Notes under the pieces: model-generated
What the model was told of the DNA's origin: nothing
Databases searched by the model: none
The model's input: the letters and a program-made list of their open reading frames with translations, nothing else
In this document: positions 12,001-22,200 of the stretch, in pieces
Numbering within the stretch: the stretch's first letter is position 1
Layout of the letters: each line of letters begins with the position of its first letter
Source: Acanthaster planci
Lineage: Eukaryota > Echinodermata > Asteroidea > Valvatida > Acanthasteridae
NCBI RefSeq assembly: GCF_001949145.1
Contig: NW_019091357.1
Coordinates: 3,293,078 to 3,357,077, forward strand
Reading direction: 5' to 3'
DNA: 64,000 nt
Program-made: the position numbers and the translations under genes

Positions 12001-13122
12001 CTTTAAATGTTAATGAGCTGGCCAGAAATTCTCACTTGAATTAGTGGTCTGCACCCTAGAGGCGTTAAGAATCTCTTACTCAGCATTTTAATAGTCCAGA
12101 GAAGTCAAAGCTAAAATGCACTAAGAGGTTGAAGTTATTTGTGACCCGCTCTGTGAAAATGAGTCATAAGTCGCCAGAGCCACTTTTTGAGTTTTCATGT
12201 GTATTTGAAAGAGCAAATTGAGCTTTTTGTTTTAATGTATCACTCAGTTTGCCATCCTGATGAAAGTCGATACTCCATGGAGAAAAATGCTGTGGGTTCC
12301 TGTTGATTTGCACTACGCAAAATTCTTCTGAAGGACTTTTTACTCCAAAGCGGCTCTGATGAAAGTGAATACTCCATGATGAAAGATGCTTTGGGTTCCT
12401 ATTGAATTACACTATGCAAAATTATTCTAAAGGACTTTTTACTCCACTTTGCTTTTCGAATTGAGAAAGAATTTTGTGCGAAAATCAGAATCAGTTGTCT
12501 TTGAATATAATTATGTAGGTGGTCGTTTTATTTTTTCTGTTTTACAATACCCTCTTTCTAAGGCAACGAAATTGAAACATCCTTCAGCGTATTCACGGGG
12601 TACTTGTCACGCGATCCAACTTGACATCACAAGTTGATGTAAGTTCATTTTGTCGAGGAACACAAACTTCGTGTTTCAGTATTTCCCAACTTTCTTTTCG
12701 AACAGAAAAAAGAAGTCGAGAATTTGAACAGCAAGCTACACCAAGCAGTTTCAATCTCTCGCTACGCTTTGTTAGTTTCGTGCCCGAAGCATTACGAGCC
12801 TCACAGTGTTACGTAGTTCTTGACTGTATATCGACCCAAATTGATAAGTTTTGTGCAGCAAAAGTCTCACATGGTTGAATCGGGCAAAGTAATTCTGTGT
12901 CAAAAATAAGAAGAAGAAGAATAGTTTGCTTATCTACCTGTAAAAGATTTGATGTGGAGGCACCTGATAAAAGATCGGATGCAGGAGAAATCTGCTCGTG
13001 AAAGAGAACGTTCCTGGGCCAGGGGGCATATTGGTCGGACGGCGGCTGCGAAGAAGCACAAGCAAAGACAACAGAACGAGCACGACAGCAATGATGAGGA
13101 CCGTCGCTGATTCCATGGCCAT
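1..13122 (-). CDS. Cytochrome P450, CYP2-type, 5' part (three exons, runs off left edge)
   Basis: Microsomal haem monooxygenase of the CYP2 type; substrate cannot be told. I assign three exons on the minus strand: exon 1 13122-12938, exon 2 1214-1057, exon 3 from 499 through the window start. Exon 1 begins MAMESATVLIIAVV, a hydrophobic ER anchor, followed by a basic stretch and the proline hinge NMPPGPG. Exon 2 carries YGPVYSVGL and the CYP2-like DRPS region; exon 3 carries FSSGEAWKTQRR (the C-helix W-x-x-x-R), VVFGTRYDY and DFIDVYLREM. Junction phases agree (185 nt, phase 2; 158 nt, phase 1), with splice sites CAG/GTAGAT, TTCAG/TTAC, GCAG/GTACGC and ACACAG/GAG. The I-helix, ExxR and haem-cysteine exons lie outside the window. 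The 11.7-kb intron is unusually long, so exon 1 could belong to a neighbouring P450; matching phase and sequence continuity favour one gene. Confidence 0.85.
2990..3195 (+). repeat. Dispersed repeat R1, copy 1
   Basis: Near-identical to 5706-5915 (shared text from TTTCGGTTCAAGATTATTTA through GGAGACTAAAAAC). The central part, beginning CAGACAACCTTTGTGACATT, recurs at 7490-7605 and 8945-9060. All copies are in P450 intron 1. Transposon class is not identifiable. Confidence 0.7.
3245..3560. repeat. CGTCG-rich low-complexity hairpin
   Basis: Dense in CGTCG/CGACG words. The arm at about 3251-3282 (GGCGACGCAAC...GGCACGAC) pairs with about 3292-3320 (GCGTCGTGCCGTCGG...CGTCGCC), giving a strong local hairpin; a second palindromic cluster is at 3515-3550. 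Its base composition differs sharply from the AT-rich flanks. The apparent ORFs here are by-products of the composition. Confidence 0.6.
3631..4113 (+). mobile_element. Non-autonomous TIR element T1, copy 1
   Basis: About 480 bp, homologous along its length to 11579-12056. It begins CAGTCCACTAATTCAAG and its right end reads, reverse complemented, CAATCCACTATTTAAGTGAG, an imperfect terminal inverted repeat. No coding capacity. Confidence 0.6.
4125..4321. mobile_element. 197-bp hairpin MITE
   Basis: The left end ATTCGCTCTTTGTACGC and the following bases pair with the right end over about 55 bp (right end reverse complement: ATTCGCTCTTTGTACGC then TTCCGCCATAGGCATG). Only a few mismatches are seen, so the insertion is fairly young. 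No coding capacity. Confidence 0.7.
5300..5660 (-). mobile_element. Possible tRNA-derived SINE
   Basis: On the minus strand, a segment with a T-arm-like palindrome CCGGGACTCGAGTCCCGG (5579-5598) precedes a body containing TGGTACTCCGGTTTCCTCC. The order (tRNA-like head, then body) fits a SINE. The A-box is poor, so the call is tentative. Confidence 0.35.
5706..5915 (+). repeat. Dispersed repeat R1, copy 2
   Basis: Same orientation and sequence as 2990-3195, diverged by scattered substitutions and a few single-base indels. Confidence 0.7.
6395..7160 (+). mobile_element. Non-LTR retrotransposon reverse-transcriptase fragment
   Basis: Across shifting plus-strand frames one reads GFHENHS, FLDLSKAFNTINHDILL, GVP-like and GSILGPL-like boxes, then FADDTNLFLSHDN. 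These are the fingers, palm and YADD-type boxes of a LINE reverse transcriptase (CR1/Jockey-like). Stops and frameshifts make it inactive, and no endonuclease is attached. Its first part is duplicated at 8279-8730. Confidence 0.75.
7330..8253 (+). repeat. Duplicated unit U, copy 1, with conserved ORF
   Basis: Homologous to 8787-9690 in the same orientation (shared TTTATGTCGGGATGCCTACT and CCAAGAAATGGTGGGATTGT). The last 300 bp hold a short plus-strand reading frame (7954-8157) with WAKKWWDCASMARDHL, also readable in copy 2. I do not recognise the peptide; it is probably part of a transposon ORF. Confidence 0.65.
8254..8278. other. Assembly gap, 25 N
   Basis: Run of N between the two tandem copies of the RT/unit-U segment; the true copy number and spacing are uncertain. 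A further single N is at 9753. Confidence 0.99.
8279..8730 (+). mobile_element. Reverse-transcriptase fragment, tandem copy
   Basis: Nearly identical to 6395-6830 (FLDLSKAFDTINHDILL), starting at a 25-N gap. It lacks the FADDT part and passes directly into the repeat that starts near 8740. The gap at its left edge means the duplication may be partly an assembly artefact. Confidence 0.7.
8787..9690 (+). repeat. Duplicated unit U, copy 2, with conserved ORF
   Basis: Second copy of 7330-8253. The frame at 9459-9677 repeats the WAKKWWDCASMARDHL peptide and then runs on through EEPEERERCHLKKAAEKTW, whereas copy 1 stops earlier after a small indel. Confidence 0.65.
10944..11137 (-). pseudogene. 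Second, frameshifted copy of P450 exon 1
   Basis: The minus strand encodes PPTSVPPGPGLLSF followed by LQPIFYQMPPHQIFY, closely matching the end of the P450 exon 1 at 12938-13122, and stops at a possible donor AA/GTAGGC at the homologous place. The hydrophobic start MSILLIILVFSF lies in a different frame, and the frame holding the proline hinge has a stop just upstream and no methionine. I infer a duplicated first exon disabled by an indel; an assembly error or an alternative upstream exon could also explain it. Flanking intron sequence is weakly similar too, suggesting duplication of a larger block. Confidence 0.65.
11300..12190 (+). repeat. Older dispersed repeat R2, interrupted by T1
   Basis: The flanks of T1 (11300-11572 and 12063-12190) match 39635-39745 plus 40028-40250 in an intron of TAF2, for example AGACTAGTTACACTGTT and TTTGGCCAGCCACATCCAG. 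The right-hand end (GACCCGCTCTGTGAAAAT) also resembles 53757-53800. Confidence 0.6.
11579..12056 (+). mobile_element. Non-autonomous TIR element T1, copy 2, with target duplication
   Basis: 478 bp with inverted ends CCACTAATTCAAG. It is flanked by TAGAGG at 11573-11578 and 12057-12062. The host repeat it interrupts has a related uninterrupted copy at 40028-40250, where the same place reads TAGCGG once. This is internal empty-site evidence for insertion with a target duplication of about 6 bp. No ORF; the superfamily is not certain. Confidence 0.7.
12248..12445 (+). repeat. Two tandem units of about 100 bp
   Basis: Each unit contains GATGAAAGT, ATACTCCATG and GGACTTTTTACTCCA. A third, more diverged copy is at about 31500-31625 in a TAF2 intron. 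Confidence 0.6.
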
Positions 13123-13264
13123 GACCGCCGTTGATATAACAAGAAGCGGGACTCCGTGAATGCAGTTATCGAGGCTTGCAACTCTGACTGTTAAGTGCCA
13201 CGTCTGATCCGACGGAGCGTTTTTGTCTCCAGCTTAGAGCTGATCCGGTGACCTGATGTGTTTC

Positions 13265-13475
13265 GAAAGTAACAGACTGCAGAACTTTTTCAGCCACGTG
13301 ACTGGACCGCCTTGGCCACGGTGATCGCATATATTTCTACAGGCAGTGGTGCAAGCGCACGTGCGACGCTGCGTGCTTGACTAGTTTATCTTGAGTAAGT
13401 AGATTACCATCACAAAACTATCCACTCATTACCATCTAAACACGTGGCAGTCCAGCACGATTGTGACTTCGTACG
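13265..13475 (-). promoter_or_regulatory. P450 5' flank with TATA-like box (duplicated at 21895-22140)
   Basis: About 200 bp upstream of the exon 1 ATG the minus strand has AATATATGCGATCACCG, a TATA-like element. The flanking block includes TCACGTGGCTGAAAAAG. The whole block recurs in opposite orientation at 21895-22140. Promoter function is inferred from position only. Confidence 0.45.
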
Positions 13476-16235
13476 ACAAAGGGCCGTAGACCTTTTCACT
13501 GAGGAAATCATAATTATGCACGCATGCGCCCAAATGTCCTTGGCGTCAAGAAGTGTTAGCAGGCTTGCTACATATATAACCACGAAACCCCTTTGTAACC
13601 TATGATTGCCGCCGCAATTTGTCGATGGTAACCTGCATCCTTAAAACCTCGTGTACTGAGGTATAGGAAATTGAATATTCATGCCTTTGTTGGTGCTAGG
13701 TATGATCTCATGACAATATCAAATTTAATGCTTGCGCATTTGCTTGTATTACGTTGTGTGCCCTAAATCTGTATGTGCAGTCATAATTGCCCTTAATAAA
13801 CTCTTTCTTCTGGAATTATTTTGGGAATAAATAGCTCAGTTGTTTACAAGATTTTGTGTTTTGTTTGAATCATATTTATTATGGCGTTTGTACAAAAGCG
13901 TATTTTATGAGATTTCACGATCGCTCCCTGTGATGAAATAGCGCATTTTGTTCCGAATGAACTAAGCTTTCCAGTAGTAATGAACATTTTGTTGGCCAGT
14001 CTTAGTCAAATTTGTATCAAGTCTTTGAACAATGATGTATTGGTAAAATGGAGGGAGGAGAATAAAATTACAAACTCTGCATGGATAATGGAACAGTGTA
14101 TGGCAAAATTTAAAAGTTTATTTACGATGGCAAAAGTAGGTCTGATATCAGGAAGTTTTCTCTCTCTATTTCCTGGTCACATTGATAATTTGTATTTAAT
14201 TGCCAGCACAAAACTACAAGTATTGCTAGGATATTACCGACCCCGCTTGTCCGGCGAAGATGCAGGCAGTAATTAGGCATTTTTGGAATGTTTTCTATTA
14301 TTTGTCTGACTCAGCGGCGACCATAATTGAACACTTTGAAGTGTCTGAATTGCTGCTCCTTCTGTGTCCTTCCTCTATTGTTGTGCACCCGCAAATCTTG
14401 GAATTCTAGCGCCCCCTAATTTTACTCGTTCTCGGTCATTGCATTTCTCAGGGTCTCTTATTTAGCTCAGCTATGCATTATGGACATGTAGCAGAGACGC
14501 TAATTTTGTATGACTGGACAGATGCAAAACTTACCCTTTAATCCTAAAAGGTTTATTTTGGACCATCTCAGAGACGGGGGAGGATTCAATGATTTTATTG
14601 GGGATGAATTGCAACCCCGAATAAGAACTGGAACCCCGCTGCCCCATACCTGTTTAAAACCTAGCATGCCTATAAAGACACTAAAGTTTCACCATTCAAT
14701 CACACATATGGTCTTGCTGTTACTGTCACTTTAAGTTCAAGGCCACAGACGTGCTGGGCCAGCGTGCACTGTGTACTGCAGTGGAAATACACATTCTCCA
14801 TTGCAGTCTCGGAAAAATGAGCGCTGCGCGAGAACACAAGGGGTTAAACTTTTAAGTTCTTTGCTGATGGTTTCGTTGCAACTCCCCTTATTCTAGTCAC
14901 GGCAACATCAAATTGATGTTTACACTCGGACGATGCGGGACATTACGGGATCAGACTCGGACCAGATCCTTCCGTCCCCATGACGGTGATCAAAAAAGAT
15001 GGATCAGATCCGGATCCAGACCCCGATCCACCTCGTGCATCACCCTTCGATCATCATTGAGGGATCATATCCTTGTAACCCCTTTGTGGAATGTAGTTTG
15101 AGCGCATTGATGTTTCCAGGCTAAACATTTTCGTGTAGAACCCATAGATGTTAGTGTTCAGTTGCTTGACACCATTCACTAATACCCCATAAATAAGTTG
15201 GTAGCAAGGACGTTTAAGAAAAATTCTTACCCCCCTCAAGCAGTGGCACCCCCCTCATCTGCTGAAAAGAGCCATGTTGGTGGGGAGTGTCCATTTTGTC
15301 GGTGGCCATGCAACCGTAACGTGTGCATTTCACAATCGTTTGTGAACCAGCGACATGCAGTTCCCGCCATAAGAGCCTGCGTTGCTAGGAAAATTGCGCC
15401 CTCTCTAGGTCCATCTTGGGACTCATAGACGGCTCTCATAATTGCCTACTGTTCTATGGGTGGCCAAAGTTTGCAGAGACGTATATTAATCTTACCCCAT
15501 AACTCATAATTAGGGTTATATTCTTATCAGGTATGTACATGCATTCATACTTTAAAATATTTTGATAACTGTGTGAGATTTCGTGAATTATTCTTTCTCT
15601 TTTTTGCTGAGGGTCAGCCGGCGCACTTGTACAGGTGGCTGTGGAGTAAAACGAACCGTCACCTATTGCTACTAAGTGGGTGCAGTGCGGTGTAAGCGTA
15701 ACGGGTGTCGGCGTGCAAGGTGAAACTTTCAAAAGCGAAATCAGGACGCTGATAGACAAAATATCATGGATTATGAGCGCACAGTCGACTTAACGTCTTC
15801 TTAGTGTCGTCACTGATTAGTTTTGTACATAAAAGAGATACAAAAAGGGACTGCAACCGGCAAGCGAAAATTCTGACTACGCGCCAACTGTGAATACGCT
15901 TTGTCCATCTGTTCGTTGGCTTAATTAAACAGTCGGCGTAATCAACGTTGTGCAAAAGCCTGGATATTGATGCCACTCTGTATGATAACACGTCACAATG
16001 CCGGAAAAGTTTGTGCCTATTTCGTTGCATGAAAGTGACTGAGATTTATCCTCCCTCAAGATTATAGAACTGTTACAGTGTTTGGGTTAAAAACAAAGCA
16101 AGAGTCGATGGTTAAAAATAATGAAATAAAAAGCCTTGTAAGTATATATAGGAGCCACTTGTCTGACGCTCTGCTAGAGGGCCCGCAGTGCCTCCATTAT
16201 GCTTCAAATTCCAGCCACAGATAACACCACGCTCC
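13476..16235. other. Intergenic, no supported gene
   Basis: Between the P450 first exon and the 3' end of the receptor gene. It holds only short ORFs, of which the longest, 13980-14276 plus, has no recognisable motif. I see no splice-supported exon. Confidence 0.5.
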
Positions 16236-19200
16236 TCATTCATAGATGATATTTTCAACCCATTCCGTCTGAGCATCATTGCATTCCTCATCTCTACGGC
16301 TAGCAGTTTCAGACCTGCTCGACTCGCCACCAAAGGAAGGATAGTTTTCATAGACCGCAGCGCCCTCTGTTCCCGTCGATGTCGGTGGGCGAGCAATAGC
16401 GCCCTCTTCAGCTGCGGTCGACGAGCCCTCAACGTGAGCGGCGTCGTCTGGGTTAGAGGAAGCCGGGGAGGTATTCTCTCTGCGACTTCCCTTGCGTAGG
16501 GGCTTGGCGTAAACAGGCGGTTTGGTTGCTGGGATGATGTCCATATTTGAGTAGGTGGGATTGTTGGCCAACACCATGCCGTTAGGCAGTCGACTGCGAA
16601 TGCTCATTACTCGCTGAGGCTGATCCGTTCTTTTCTGCTTTCTTCTGTTGAAAATGTGGAGGGAAAGCCAAACAGGGCCATTAAACGATGCTAGAGATGC
16701 AAATTCCTCTTAATTAAGCATTAGGGTTACGATTATGAAAGCTGTTTTCTTTTCATAACGGAGGTAAAAGAGACCGCGATTTATGAAACGATAAGTCCGA
16801 ACGAAAACGGCGCATATTCCACCGTATGAAACCTCTGGCTGGGCTTTCTTGATCAATGTTTGAGAGAGTGCGGTTCGATACTGAAATTGTTCCCAACTAA
16901 AAACTGATAATGTCTGTACACTGCTCCAGGTCACTCATTAATCTGATTTCTACCGCAAGACCCATTAAAATAAATCAAAGAAAGAAATGGGCATATTAAA
17001 CAAACTATACCCACACACCAGTTTTTTCTTTCAATTTTTCCCCGATGGAAAATGTTAATCCAGAGAAATACCTTATCGGGGCACTTCACAAACCCCAAAC
17101 ATTCTACGGTACTATTCGAAAATGTGAGTGACAACTTTATTTCGAAAAAAAAATTACCTTTTCCGTCGGAGCAAAAACAGCACTACAGCTGCCAAGACGA
17201 GTATGGCGAATATCACCGCCACGGCTATTCCTGCTCCACCTCCTAACGACATCAACATAGATTATAGATAAGGTGTAAGACTTAAATACCACTGGTATCC
17301 CTAGCAGAAGTCAATAATTGACTCGATTTCTTTAATCATTTGGCAGAGTAACTGTTGTACCTGGCAACAAAAGTCCCCAACCAACGACCGACATACCGAC
17401 TAACTACAATCAGACAAAAACGAATGGTTACAGTTTCCTCCACGCATGGAAAGACCTGACTCCCGCACCTTTTGATGGAACTTACTTGTTCGAAATTAAA
17501 ATGAACACCTGCCCCATCCCTTCCCTGTAAAACTGCTAATGTTTTAACTTCTTTTCTTCACGACATTTAGTTAAACTGAGTTAGCCATGTCTAATGTAGC
17601 TCAAACGATGCCAGTTTGGATTGACAGGGGCAAAATGGGGGCCTTTTCAGATTAAAAATGAGTAGAACTGATAAGTCTAAAAAGAATTTGCGGACGGGGG
17701 AGAGTTGATAATACCGATTGTGCTTTATCAACTTTTACAATAATCAAACGAGACAAAATGTTAATTGACCGCATTCGAGGGGTACCCAATTTCAGTCGTA
17801 TTCCTGAGCGTATTGTGAAACATTTGAAACCCTTAATGGATGGTAACAGGAGATTTGGGGGGGGGTCGGAATGAAATCGTATCTGGTTCCTTAAATTAAC
17901 GTTTTCAAATGAATACACTGCGTAGGGGAATTTGACTAAAATTGGGTCCCCGCGAATACGGTCTATTTTGCAAAATGTTCTCGAGCGAGAGAGAGAAAAA
18001 AGACCGTGCAGAACCATTTGCCCTCCCCCCTTCCCCGCGCTGAATACCACACTGAGCAAGATGGATTCAGAAAGGTTCTTAAATTTCAAACCTTGACTGA
18101 GATCACTATTCATTATCTGCTGTCTAGTGGAGAGCGAAACGGAGGCCTCATCAACGGTTGGGATTACATCAGTTGGTGTTGTATCAGCTACAAAAATGTT
18201 TGTGATTCGAGGAATAGATTATTTACATCACACGTATAATTTTCTTATGATAATTCGTGTCTTAAGGGTATGATCTGCCACGTGCTACAAGGTTTAATTT
18301 ATGTGAACCCCCCCCGCTCGGGCCCTGCACCCTGGCTGAGTGACGCTTTGAGACAGTACCAACATGGGGCTAGATATAGCTAACTTGGTAAATCACTTGT
18401 GGAAGTGTGGTACAGGAATCACGGGTCTCCCCATTGTGACTGAATAATGTTTGGCTTTAATAGGGTCTACTCTTTTGACGTCACGGTCGTGGTTTCCAAT
18501 CAAGCGCATGCTAAAATATGGTTGGCCGTCGATACCTAAGTGAAAGATTGATTCACAGAGTGTTAAAAATCCCACTTAGCTATCAGAAAACTAGTATACG
18601 TACTATGAAACACTAAACACCAAAAGGTGATATTTCGGCAAACTTTGGCCGCCCATACAAGTTGTAGGCAAAACGAGAGTGGTATGGAAAAGACTTAACC
18701 GCAACCAACTAGCAACTCCAGCCCCACCTCTCTCTTTGTCATCGCTGAGGGGGTACATCGGTGTAAAGAGCCTACTCTTGCACGTTTTATCTTAAAAAAA
18801 GTCGATTGCCATCTTACCGGAACACGAAGGAACGGAGCCATTCCATGCGGCACCATCGCTCGCAGAGCTTCCTAGCGAGCACTGAATAACGGTGGATGCA
18901 GCGTCACGGTCAAATCTGAAGCCGGCGGCGCAGGTGAACTTGACGATGGTGCCGAAGTAGAAAGGCAGCAAGTCTGTTGCCTGTTGCACGTCGCGCTCCC
19001 CGTGAAGGGGCGTGCCTGGGTCGTCACATAGGCCCAAGTTAACTGTCAGTTGCATAACATTTTACAGAGAGAAATTTTCATCAGCCTTATTGATGGAAGG
19101 GCAAAAAAAGATGGAACTTTAGGAATGGGGGGTACCAGGTGAAGGTCATTTCTCTGTGTTACGAAGTGTAGCAGAGAAAATTTGTCTGCAGGTTGCAAGC

Positions 19201-22200
19201 TTAACGCTTGAGCAAGCCTCATTAGAATGAGGTTAATTTGACTGGAATGTAACAGCAAGAAGATAAAAAAAAGACGTAGAAACCTTGGGTGCGGCCATTC
19301 TAGTCTGCGTCCTCCACTGTATGCGCCATAGGTTGGTTTATTCGGTGACCACTTCATTGATATATAATCTAATGGATTTGCTATGCCATGAGGTTTTCCA
19401 GAGCCTTTAGCCCATAGAGTTTTATCTTTTTTCCCCTGGGCAGGAAATTCGCAACCTTTACAGTATCTACATATGAAACCAGGATAGTTTCAATTTATTT
19501 GCATAATATTATACAATGACCGGCAGAGAAATTCCACAGATTAAGACCTGTTATATTTGAACTGCATATCAAAACTTTGGTTTTGATATATAACAGTAAT
19601 GCGTTGGAAAATAAACCAGCCGACGCTTGCCAGGCGGACAGGCTACATACAATTTACAATGTTTGCATGGGTACCAGAGTTATGTTGTGTATTTGAGGTA
19701 AGCGCAAAGGGGTGCGCATAGAACAGACTATTTTATCCAGCGGAATTTACTGTAACAATCACGTGAAGATTGTACTTGCGAGGTTTCTCGAGAACTCGTA
19801 ACATTGTTATCACTGTACGCCACGTCATGGTCATGTGACTTAAGTGCGCAACTATGGTAAAGTGAAACTGTATACCATGAAATGGGACGGAGGGATGCCC
19901 CCCTGGCCTGTCCAATCCCTATACACACTCTAGCCTATTGTTACTTAACGCATTCCCCCTAGATGTCTGAAAAAAATTCCCGAAATACCAGTGTAACAAT
20001 GACCATGCAGCGCAAAGGCGGGGGGGAGGTGCTGTGTCCCATAGTTTGCTTCATACGTGAAACTGAGTGGACCTGGAAACTGGAGAAGACAACAAAAAAC
20101 CCTTAAACAAACAACAAAACAGAAACAGTGTGAAATGAATCATTTACCTTCATACAGTGAGATTCTTACAGGATTTCCTTCACCGCACGTTTGATTGGTG
20201 TTTCCGCTGCATGGAGTTTTGCACCTGGAGTCGGTGCTGCGAGGGTGGTGCAGAGCACTCATATTACCGCAGCGGCAATGGGTACCGCTTTCGACTCCAG
20301 CGTAGTGGTACCAGCGATTCCTGCAGTACCCCAAACACCTTTCCACCGAGAGGTCATCTTTAAACTTTCTTCTACTCCCACTAAGGACGTATCCACTTCC
20401 CCCCTCGCTGTAACAGCCCACATAACCTGGAGCTGAGGGAAATGTTCCAAGTTACAACAACTGGAGTACAATGTTCGTTGTTTTGTGGACTTTGAAGAAA
20501 ATCCCGCAAGCTTTTGAATACAATGTGACCAGCTTAAAAGTCGGTGTGTGCGTTAACGAAGACCAATTTCAATGATATAAGCCACTAATCACAGAATCTA
20601 CGAATTTCGGAGCAAACACAAAGAAACAAGGGAAAAGACAAACAAACAAATGGGTTACTGGGGTAAACATTATGTAAATGTATATAATTGATGCCTGAAT
20701 GGTGCTGCTACTAAGTCGATTTGAGCTCAGTAAACCATTACGGTAGCGGCTCAATCGAAACGGGTCATGGAATTATGTTTGCCTTCCAGCCTCCGCGGAC
20801 GGATAATGAGGGCGCAGTCTGTGGAAATAATAAGTGTAAGGTTCTGCCGGAATACAGATGTACATCTGTATCATGAACATTGCCTCCTAAATAGAGTCAA
20901 ATTGTGTCAACACCCCGCCCCGCTTTTCAAATTTCCATGTCTTGGCAAGTCATCCCCCCAGAATTCCCCGTCCCCAATTTCCGACACAAATTTGTGGCAC
21001 TTCAGGTGTATAATGGGGAAAACGTTCGACCATAGAGCTAGGAACACAAGGTCCAACATTGTACCTGTACATACAACTCCCGCAGCTCCAGACTTGCACG
21101 GGGTAGCGGAGAATTCATCTCTGTATGAGCAAGACGAGAGGTTGGATTCTCCTAGCGAAAAACAAAACCCTTACTGAGCTTTAGCCCATTTCGTGAACCA
21201 TGTTCGTTGGCAGCATGTTTAGACACTCTTCGATAGGGTTCATTTTGTTTGCTTTGTTATAATTTTGTCCACATGGGCTATTTCGCATTCTCTTGTGACT
21301 ATAGTGGAAAAAGTCTGTAAAACTTGCTAGCAACACTTCACTCGGAGAACCTATTGTCGATTTTTGATCTTACGCTTTGGACAATGGCAGTGAGTATTGA
21401 GTATACTTAAGTGAACATGCATTATTGGTGAAAACTTGTCACAGGTTACAGACATCTAACTCGACAGGTGTCCAGTACCAGCATATCAGCCCAATACCTT
21501 TATTACAGTCGAAAGCTCCGACAGTAAGGTTCCTTTCTGCCACATTGAAATACGAATTATGTTTTACAAAAGCAGCACCGGGAAAGCCAAGTTCTTGGCA
21601 GGTAGCTTGAACGTCGCGGAAATGCCAGTCAGCGTCACAGACCGTGGCCCACTGCGACGAGTAGGCGTGCCAAAGCTCGACTTGACCGGCATTCGGAATC
21701 TTGTCTCCCCCACCAACGAGTCGAACCTCTGCAGAGAAAGTGCAGGGAATCAACACGCATAGGAGGGTTGGTCGTAAAAGAAGGGAAATTGGTTATTAAA
21801 ACTAACTTCAAATTCTCAAAGTGAATATAGTGATGTTACCATCTTTTCGGAGATTATCATTCTTACTTGTTAAATCCAGCTGTACAATAGACTTTTTTTC
21901 TGTGCTGTCACAACCATGCTGGATCGCCATGTGTTATGATGGTAATGAGTTGATAGTGACGTGTGGTAATCTACCTATTCAAGACGAACTAGTCAAGCAT
22001 GCAGCGTTCGCACGTGCGCTTGCTCGTGGTTGAAGCTGCCCGTAGGAATATATGCGATCACCGTGGCCAAGGCGTCCACACGTGGTGGTACTGTTTACAT
22101 AATTAGCGCAATCCAGTCAAGTGGCTGAAAAAGGTCTAAAGGCTCTCAGTGGCGGCGCCCAGTCTCCCTGTGCTGAAAAAATATGGCGTGACGATTTAAC

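Noticed and set aside
13980-14276. 98-codon plus ORF between the P450 and receptor genes
   Set aside because: No motif, no splice context and no promoter evidence.
17652-18113. 153-codon minus ORF in a receptor intron
   Set aside because: No recognisable motif, and the flanking exons already join in phase without it.
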